64,000 nt of DNA. It comes from Cordylochernes scorpioides. Lineage: Eukaryota > Arthropoda > Arachnida > Pseudoscorpiones > Chernetidae. The notes under the pieces are model-generated. The model was not told the origin of the DNA and made no database searches. It saw only the letters and a program-made list of their open reading frames with translations. Below, in pieces: positions 57,960-64,000 of this stretch (position 1 is the first letter of the stretch; each line of letters opens with the position of its first letter). The stretch is taken from NCBI GenBank assembly GCA_030710605.1, contig CP092863.1, forward strand, positions 116,688,680 to 116,752,679. The letters run 5' to 3'. The translations under genes and the position numbers were made by a program.

Positions 57960-59193
57960 AATATCCGAATGAAATTTGACACAGTAGTAGATAAAAGGAT
58001 ATAGTTTTTATTTATTCAATGTAGTTTCCATTATTAGCTACAACAGTCTCGAGGCGAGTGCGGAATGAAGCACAGGCCTTGGCGACGATGACCTTGTCCA
58101 TTTGGGTCATCACCGTGTGAACTGCTTTCTTGACAGACTGGATGGTGGTATGAGGAGCTTTGTTGACATCTCTCTCAACAACGCCCCATACATAGTAGTC
58201 GAGGGGATTGCAATCTGGAGAATTAGGGGGCCAAATATCAGGACCCCAGTGACTAGGGACGTTAAGTGTCAGCCACGATTGTGTCTTTTTTGCCTTATGG
58301 GCTGGAGCTGAGTCCTGTTGGAAGACATACTTCCTTCCTGCGGCCACCATGTCCATCCAAGGCTTCACAACGGTCTCCAGAACATTGATGTAGGTGTCAG
58401 CGTTCATCCTAAGGCCCTTCTCAAAGAAATGGGGAGGCATGACATCACCTTCACTGCTGATAACGCCAAGGACCATTACGGAGGCAGGAAATTTCGTGTG
58501 CATCACGACAGGTATCTCTGAGGGGTCTTTACAGATCCAGCGATCATTCCTGGGATTTTCCTTTTGGTCCACGTCAAAGTTCTTTTCGTCAGAGAAGAAC
58601 CTTAGCATGCCAAAAGAGTCGTGTTTCAGGTTGTTGAGGAGGGCAGCAGCCTTTCCTTTTCTGTTATTCTTCATATTCTCAGTCAGCAACTGACCTTTCC
58701 GAAGGGCATAAGACTTGAGACCAAGGTCCTCATGGATAGTTCTGACAATTGTCATAGAGCCAACGTCCATTTCCTTGGCTATGGCCCTCATGCTCTTCCC
58801 AGGGTTTCCATCAATCTTCTCCTTGACATTTTTGACAAATTCTTCGCCTCTTACCCTGTCCGATCGACGCGAGTGCTTTTTCCTTGTAGCTATCCCCTCT
58901 TTGTTACTGTCGGCCTCATCAAACTGCTTCTTGACACGATAAATAGTGGTTTTGGGCAACTTAATAAAATCCACTATCTCTTTGGGGCTCCTTCCGGCGC
59001 GCAGAGCAACGATGATGGCAGCTCGATTTTCAAATTCTCGGTTACTCTTCATCACTACACTGCGCACACATGTACTGTTGCATTTTACATGAATATGGCT
59101 ACGTAATGAAAAAAAAAAAACAAGTTTTTAATCTCAAGTAGTTTTTGTTTTATGGACTGTCAAAGTTAGTCCCAATTTACCTGGTACACCCTG
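57960..59193 (-). mobile_element. DD37D mariner element, one clear TIR
   Basis: The right end reads TTAGTCCCAATTTACCTGGT, then ACACCCTG followed by TA, a typical mariner terminus. I could not find its inverted partner left of the gene; the left boundary is approximate and may be truncated. Confidence 0.7.
58012..59067 (-). CDS. Tc1/mariner-superfamily transposase, DD37D (maT-like)
   Basis: 351 codons, uninterrupted. The N-terminal helix-turn-helix region (RAGRSPKEIVDFIKLPKTTI) and a second one (MRAIAKEMDVGSMTIVRTIH) bind the TIRs. The catalytic triad is FSDEKNF, FQQDSAPAHK and PNSPDCNPLDYYVWG, with 37 residues between the second and third Asp, the spacing of the maT/DD37D group. The length is normal. 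Another Met five codons in (MKSNREF) could be the true start. All three catalytic residues are present, so it may be functional. Confidence 0.92.
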   Translation of the reverse strand: MRSVVMKSNREFENRAAIIVALRAGRSPKEIVDFIKLPKTTIYRVKKQFDEADSNKEGIATRKKHSRRSDRVRGEEFVKNVKEKIDGNPGKSMRAIAKEMDVGSMTIVRTIHEDLGLKSYALRKGQLLTENMKNNRKGKAAALLNNLKHDSFGMLRFFSDEKNFDVDQKENPRNDRWICKDPSEIPVVMHTKFPASVMVLGVISSEGDVMPPHFFEKGLRMNADTYINVLETVVKPWMDMVAAGRKYVFQQDSAPAHKAKKTQSWLTLNVPSHWGPDIWPPNSPDCNPLDYYVWGVVERDVNKAPHTTIQSVKKAVHTVMTQMDKVIVAKACASFRTRLETVVANNGNYIE

Positions 59194-59683
59194 TATATAT
59201 AAATGAATGTATGTGTATGTGTGTCTGTCTGTCCTTTATGCCTGACCAAACCGCTCATTGGAACGCCATGAAATTTCGGGAAGTTATTTAGTATAGTACT
59301 GGGAAGGTTTCTAGCAAATAAAATATTTGAAATAACTTTTCACTTAAAAATAATCAAGATAAATATTCTAATTTATCTGTTATAATTCAACAATCTGCTC
59401 TAAATATTATCATGATGATACGATGATTTTATAATGTAGAAAATTAGGAAAGACAAAATTCAGGATGACACGGCAATTAATTTGAGACAAGAATAATGAT
59501 ACAATTCCAAGGCAAGATACTATTCCTTTAACTTCCAATTACCGAGGGAACCAATTAATATTGATTTTATTCAACTTATCGAGTATTTTTAAAGGGACCG
59601 GGAAAATGTTCACTTTATCGAGAGATTCGTTAGACAAACCTTTACTCGGGTAAAACCCGGGCGAAGCCGGGTACGTCCGCTAG
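59194..59683 (+). mobile_element. Non-autonomous Helitron abutting the mariner
   Basis: Begins TATATATAAATGAATGTATG (5' TC not clear) right at the mariner end, and finishes with the hairpin ACCCGGGCGAAGCCGGGT, GTCCGCTAG, then T. Confidence 0.75.
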
Positions 59684-60519
59684 TCTATATATATAAAATT
59701 GAATGTCTGTGTGTGTGTGTGTCCTCTATGGATTCAAAAACCATACATCCAATCGCCGTGAAATTTTGGGATATTATTAGGCGTATCTCCGGAAAGGTTT
59801 ACGAAAAATAATTTCTTGAATATCTTGAATATCCTTAGAGTTATTTGCAGATTTGTAGCTTTAACTCGCAAGCAGCGCCATCTTGCAACGGAAATCTGCC
59901 CCCCCACCGTCCGGCCGCCGGCCAGTTGGTTGGACAGTCCAAGTTCCCACCGACCAATCAAAGGGATCAAGAGCCCCCCCCCCCGTCCGGCCACCGGCCA
60001 ATCAGAATGATCAAGAGGTCCTGGCGCGCGGGGGGCGGGTGACCTCCGGGAACTACGTCCATCTTCCATAAACGACCATGATTTTATTCAACTTATCGAG
60101 TATTTTTCAAGGGACCGGGAATAAAACGATGATTTTGTAATGTAGAAAATTAGGAAAGACAAAATTCAGGATGACACGGCACACAGGGACCGGGAAAAAA
60201 TAATCACTTTATCGAGAGATTCACGACCATGACTTTATTCAACTTATCGAGTATTTTTCAAGGGACCGGGAAAATATGTTCACTAGATAAAACGATGATT
60301 TTGTAATGTAGAAAATTATGAAAGACAAAATTCAGGATGACACGGCACACAGGGACCGGGAAAAAATGTTCATTTTAACGAGAGATTCAAATATACGAGT
60401 TTCAAATTATCAAAATATATCTTTTTTTTATAAGTTTATAGAGAATTGTTTTAACAAATGTTCGTTAGACAAACCTTTACTCGGGTAAAACCTCGGGCGA
60501 AGCCGGGTACGTCCGCTAG
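59684..60519 (+). mobile_element. Non-autonomous Helitron, directly joined to the previous one
   Basis: Starts TCTATATATATAAAATTGAA at the base after the previous CTAG and ends CCGCTAG (60513-60519) before T. A GC-rich block (CCGTCCGGCCGCCGGCC) lies at 59905-60050. A duplicated segment of roughly 170 bp (CAACTTATCGAGTATTTTTC ... GGATGACACGGCAC) lies at about 60085-60370. Confidence 0.85.
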
Positions 60520-60538
60520 TATGTTATAAATATATATA

Positions 60539-60703
60539 TGTCGTGATCGAATGGAAGGGTGCAACCGTTATGTAATGTAAGCTTCAAAAAGAATTCCAGC
60601 CAAGTGAACACGCGGCGTGCCGTAGCATTCGCCCGCGCTGGCTCCCACGTTTATTTTGTACAGTGTATTTATAGATGGATGAATTTGTATTTACATTTTA
60701 ACA
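60539..60703 (+). repeat. Dispersed repeat, partner of 52826-53017
   Basis: TGTCGTGATCGAATGGAAGG to TTACATTTTAACA, in inverted orientation to the copy at 52826. Possible short solo LTR or MITE. Confidence 0.55.
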
Positions 60704-60948
60704 CAAGCTTAACATATTTACAGTTTAACATACTTATTTTGGTGAAAAGAAATTATACATCTTGGGTATTATGCAAATTATGACAAATTTTTATTTACCA
60801 AAGTGGGTCACTTAGAAAGGTGGATGTTCATAGGAAGTGTGTTGTTTTACTATATATATTATTTTTTGAGTATTTATAACTACAAATATGTAAAAATGTT
60901 TGGGATATACATATTTGGAATTTTTTATACAAATATATTCATACATAG

Positions 60949-61270
60949 AAGCACAGGACGCCTCTCCCGTCAAAATAAACGTCAAAACCTGACGTCATCT
61001 ATTGACCGTCGCCGCAAACTAGTGGCCTCGGGTCGGTGACAAAGCCACAACACCAGCTTTGGCAAACTGAGAAGCGTCCACCTAGAGACCATGGTTTCGG
61101 GCTAATGGCCCTCGTCAGTCTAGGGCGGACACAGGATCTAATGGAATCTTCACAATCTACCAAAGAGGTGTTTTGCTGGCAAGAGACCGACCCGAGGCCG
61201 CTAGTTTGCGGCGACGGTCAATAGATGGCGCCAGGTTTTGACTGGAGAGGTGCCCTGTGCTTCTATGGAT
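60949..61270. mobile_element. Foldback element with internal hammerhead ribozyme
   Basis: The arms AGAAGCACAGG ... ATCTATTGACCGTCGCCGCA ... GGCCTCGGGTCGGT (60949-61037) and their complement (61187-61268) match closely, apart from an extra TAAACGTCAAAA in the left arm. The ribozyme sits between them at 61081-61124. This is the same kind of layout as the Penelope-like palindrome at 56475. Confidence 0.75.
61081..61124 (-). ncRNA. Hammerhead ribozyme, near-consensus
   Basis: On the minus strand: helix I CCTAGA paired with TCTAGG, extended by GTCC/GGAC across a small internal loop. Then core CTGACGA, helix II GGGC-CATTA-GCCC, core GAAA, helix III CC-AT-GG closing A15.1-U16.1 (ACCATGGT), and the cleavage site GGTC before TCTAGG. 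Every invariant core position of a type I hammerhead is present. Self-cleavage would occur after the C at minus-strand position 61087. Confidence 0.88.
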
Positions 61271-61324
61271 CAATTTCCTCTCGGCAAATTTTCCATCAAA
61301 TATATTTATTTGAGTCAAAATATT

Positions 61325-61535
61325 ATCCATTAAATATATTTATATAAAAAAAAGGCGTACCTGGATCTGCGAAAGAGAAAATACATTTTTCACAAAATAT
61401 TTCGAGAAATTGCTCCCTCTTTATCATTGTACAATAAATTGGTAATGGGAGAGCAATCCCTAGAAATATTTTGAGAAAAAAAATCGTTTTTTTCTTTCAC
61501 AGATCCAGGTACGGCCTTTTTTATATAAATGTATT
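61325..61535. repeat. Palindromic MITE-like repeat
   Basis: The arms TATATAAAAAAAAGGCGTAC, CTGGATCTGCGAAAGA and complement, then AAAATATTTC and AGAGCAAT blocks, pair across a centre near 61435. No ORF; family unknown. Confidence 0.65.
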
Positions 61536-61821
61536 TTATAATATGTGCCCTTTTTAAAGTAAAGAATATAAATATTTTTAAAATTATAAAATAAAAAAAA
61601 ATTATATTTTAAAATTTATTATTTAAAAAAAAAATTTCAATTTTTTATTTATTTATGTGAAAAATCTTTTCTTTTTTTTTTTGCAAACGATGATGAAAGC
61701 ATTTTTTAAAACAAATTTGAACTTTGCTCTTTGTTTTTTTTTTTCTTGTCGGTTTTAAAATACGAATAATTACATTTTCCATTTACAAGAACCTAAGATT
61801 GAAAGAGGTAAACATTTTACA

Positions 61822-62391
61822 ATGAGAAATATGAATAAAAATAAGAATAAAAATAAGAAAAATAAATATTTCAATCCGAAAGCTACCATTGAATACTTGC
61901 CCAAGGAGATTTCATCAGAAACCACGGAGTCTATAGATGATTCCATCGAAGAAATTGAAAAGCAAAAACCAGAGATTCAAAATCTAGAAAACCTTCAGCC
62001 GGTCAAAAATAAGAGAAATAACATAAAAGGAGGCAAACAACAGAATAATAAAACTGAAGATATTGAGAAGAATTCTTCAGAAATATTGAAACCCGTGGAA
62101 AAAGATGGTATCGGCGAAATTAAGAAGAAACAAGCCAAAGTTGAAAAAGTTGATAAGCAAAAAAACAAGATTGTCGGCTGGTTTCAATGCGCCTGCATTT
62201 GGTTAATAACGAAAATGATGGATATTATCCTAATTATTGATTCTAACCTCAAGTTTGGTTTGAAAACTATCAAGAATATCTTAAACCCCAAACCCAAGAG
62301 GAATTACTCCAAAGCATTCAAGAGAGCGCTGATTTCAAAGAAAGGCTGGGATGGTAGAATTGAAAATAATTTTTTCAAAAAGCAAGGATAA
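61822..62391 (+). CDS. K/E-rich small protein with hydrophobic segment (open copy)
   Basis: 189 codons, uninterrupted. MRNMNKNKNKNKKNK is followed by an acidic region (SIDDSIEEIEKQKPEIQNLE), then a Lys-rich region. A hydrophobic stretch near residues 125-150 (CACIWLITKMMDIILIID) could be one membrane span, and the C-terminus is basic. No known domain. It resembles the first part and, less clearly, the membrane-plus-basic-tail layout of 34084-34959. AAATAAAAC near 62436 could serve as a polyadenylation signal. This is evidence for a small gene family of unknown function. Confidence 0.55.
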   Translation: MRNMNKNKNKNKKNKYFNPKATIEYLPKEISSETTESIDDSIEEIEKQKPEIQNLENLQPVKNKRNNIKGGKQQNNKTEDIEKNSSEILKPVEKDGIGEIKKKQAKVEKVDKQKNKIVGWFQCACIWLITKMMDIILIIDSNLKFGLKTIKNILNPKPKRNYSKAFKRALISKKGWDGRIENNFFKKQG

Positions 62392-62750
62392 TAAATATAG
62401 ATGCTTTACATAAATATATTTTTCTAAATTTAAATAAAACTTGATCATCCACACACATTTTTGAAAATTTAGTTTGTATCCTGAATTTTCTTTTTTAATA
62501 TATAAAGTAGTTGAAATGGTTTGTATGTTTTAAAACTAACTTGTTTTTCTTATATTGAATATATTTTAAACTAAGAAACACTTATATCTATACCCTATTT
62601 GTGGCATATATTGTAGTTGTACCATATAAATAATACATCCAGACTTCTGGCGTATATCCTTAGATCGTCAACTACCCGGTTTTATTAAAGTTTTCAAAGC
62701 TCTCATTGATTCAAAATTAAAAGAGGTAATTTGTATAAGAATCATTATAT

Positions 62751-62979
62751 TGTCAAGCGGCTCCAACCACGAGAGGCCCCATGGGACGCCTGTCAATCAT
62801 CCCTGGACACCGGGTGTGAGGGGTTTCTCGGAATCTGGTCGGCGGGGGGAGCTGACGTCGTTCATTGAGGATTAGCTTTAACTGGGGGTAAGTTGTACTT
62901 TCTCGCTCCCCCTATAAATACCCCTTATAATAAATTAATTATCCCCAAACTTGCCTTTGCTTTATTTATCTCCGCGACA
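62751..62979 (+). repeat. Gypsy 5' LTR, right copy
   Basis: 229 bp, matches 1038-1267 with one G fewer in the G-run. Preceded by the same ATTATAT flank. Confidence 0.93.
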
Positions 62980-62986
62980 TATTTTG

Positions 62987-64000
62987 ATGGAGACGCTGGG
63001 TAGCGTGACGGAACTTCGAAGAAGTCGACGTCTACAGGGACGTGAACCAATTCTTCAACCTTTGCCACAACGAATAGAAATGGAAGACGACCACAGACCT
63101 ACTGTTAGCGGATCCTACCTCCCTTGTCAGCGCCAACGAGATCCTTCTACCTTTTCTGGAGATGGAAATATAAACCCTGAACAGTGGTTGAAAGAGTACG
63201 AGAGAGTGTCGAAGTACAACAGATGGGACGAGACCATGAAGCTTGTCAACGTCGTATTTTACTTGAACGGAACTGCTGGAAGGTGGTTTAATAATAACGA
63301 AGAATCACTCAACTCGTGGAGAAGCTTTGAAGACGCATTCCGCGGTGTGTTCGGACTGCAGGAGGATTCTGCTCGACGCGCCGAGGAAGTTCTGAAGTCA
63401 AGAGCACAGAAGGCCGAGGAATCCAGCGAGTCATACATCCAGGAGATTCTTAGTCTCTGCCACCAGGTGAACCCTCGCATGGAAGAAGGTGAGATAGTTG
63501 CACACATTATAAAGGGAATTTCGGAGGACACATACCAGGTATTGGTGGCGAAAGACATACAGACAGTAGATGAGATCCTGAAGTTTTGCCGTCATCTGAC
63601 AACCGTCAAGCAGCGCAGGATCGGCCGTACGAAATTCGCCAGGTTGTCAAACGTAATGCCCATTTCGTGTGTTGACGACTCAGACGACTTGGCCGGCTTA
63701 ATTCGCCGCATCGTTAGAGGAGAGATACAAAAGGTTTTCTCAGCACCTGAAGTGATCAATCCGCTCCGAGAGGTGAACGCCCTGGAACAGACTGTGAGGG
63801 AAGATGTCAGCCGTGCTCTACAACCTACCACACCACAAGTCAACGTGGTACAACAACAACCACGAACGCCCTATTATAATATCGACCGGCCAACCCAACC
63901 CAGGAAGACGGAACATTGGAGAACCTACGACGACAATCCTATCTGCTTCCACTGCGGACGACCCGGACATGTCGTCCGTTATTGTAGGGAACGACGGCAG
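62987..64000 (+). CDS. Gypsy Gag, open, runs off the window end
   Basis: 338 codons without a stop from METLGSVTEL to the window edge. The capsid domain is intact where the left copy is frameshifted, and the CCHC knuckle (CFHCGRPGHVVRYC) lies at about 63943-63984. Because it is open, this is the better template for judging the element's age. Confidence 0.88.
   Translation, partial: METLGSVTELRRSRRLQGREPILQPLPQRIEMEDDHRPTVSGSYLPCQRQRDPSTFSGDGNINPEQWLKEYERVSKYNRWDETMKLVNVVFYLNGTAGRWFNNNEESLNSWRSFEDAFRGVFGLQEDSARRAEEVLKSRAQKAEESSESYIQEILSLCHQVNPRMEEGEIVAHIIKGISEDTYQVLVAKDIQTVDEILKFCRHLTTVKQRRIGRTKFARLSNVMPISCVDDSDDLAGLIRRIVRGEIQKVFSAPEVINPLREVNALEQTVREDVSRALQPTTPQVNVVQQQPRTPYYNIDRPTQPRKTEHWRTYDDNPICFHCGRPGHVVRYCRERRQ

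Larger units (their letters stand above)
61716..64000. repeat. Right copy of the duplicated window end
   Basis: Corresponds to 1-2289 with the differences listed there. It runs off the window. The sequence just left of 61716 (GCATTTTTTAAAACAAA) may continue the homology beyond the start of the left copy, but that cannot be seen here. Confidence 0.95.

Noticed and set aside
58102-59106. Several plus-strand ORFs across the mariner
   Set aside because: They are antisense shadows of the intact 351-codon transposase, which has family motifs.

Overview
This is a repeat-dense eukaryotic nuclear window, about two-thirds A+T, most likely from an arthropod. The clues are an arthropod-type coronin gene with introns, a seven-pass chemoreceptor of the gustatory-receptor family, and a typical arthropod mobile-element load (Ty3/gypsy, Ty1/copia, Jockey-like LINE, Tc1/mariner, pogo/Tigger, hAT, Helitrons, Penelope-like terminal repeats). 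I cannot name the species. There are no operons, CRISPR arrays or bacterial signals. A 100-N gap lies at 8651-8750.

Layout. 1-6506: a K/E-rich ORF broken by a frameshift, then a complete but frame-broken gypsy element with two LTRs. 6877-8650: a pogo/Tigger relic split by a Helitron that carries a tRNA-Gly-like gene. 8751-18850: the coronin gene (+), with six readable coding exons at 13706-18179 and introns full of MITEs, SINEs and LINE debris; the N-terminal exon(s) are not visible. 18853-26300: Helitrons, palindromic elements, Tigger MITEs, a SINE with clean target duplications and a (GAA)n-tailed retroposon. 26809-27600 (-): an acidic/lysine-rich hypothetical protein. 30016-31113 (+): a gustatory-receptor-like ORF. 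34084-34959 (+): a paralogue of the K/E-rich ORF with an in-frame stop. 35255-39990 (-): a near-full-length Jockey-like LINE with a second LINE fragment inserted in ORF2. 40107-45565 (-): a copia element with LTRs, PBS, PPT and 5-bp target duplication; its left LTR holds a Helitron, which holds a 73-bp minisatellite. 48325-49245: a 97-bp satellite with a three-monomer higher-order pattern. 50250-51980: MITEs, a solo LTR and a retroposon. 54536-55723: a composite Helitron with two tRNA-Gly copies. 56475-57751: a giant palindrome built from Penelope-like terminal repeats with four hammerhead-ribozyme motifs. 58012-59067 (-): an intact DD37D mariner (maT-like) transposase. 59194-60519: two abutting Helitrons. 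60949-61270: a foldback element with a near-consensus hammerhead ribozyme. 61716-64000: a second copy of the first 2.29 kb of the window.

Two themes stand out. First, hammerhead ribozyme motifs occur in at least two, perhaps three, repeat families; the candidate at 61081-61124 (-) satisfies every core position. Second, the two ends of the window are near-identical and differ mainly by 1-base indels, several in homopolymers. The same kind of indel breaks the LINE and copia reading frames. This suggests either a recent tandem duplication of about 61.7 kb or, more cautiously, a long-read assembly overlap with residual indel errors. Some elements called broken here may therefore be intact in the real genome.
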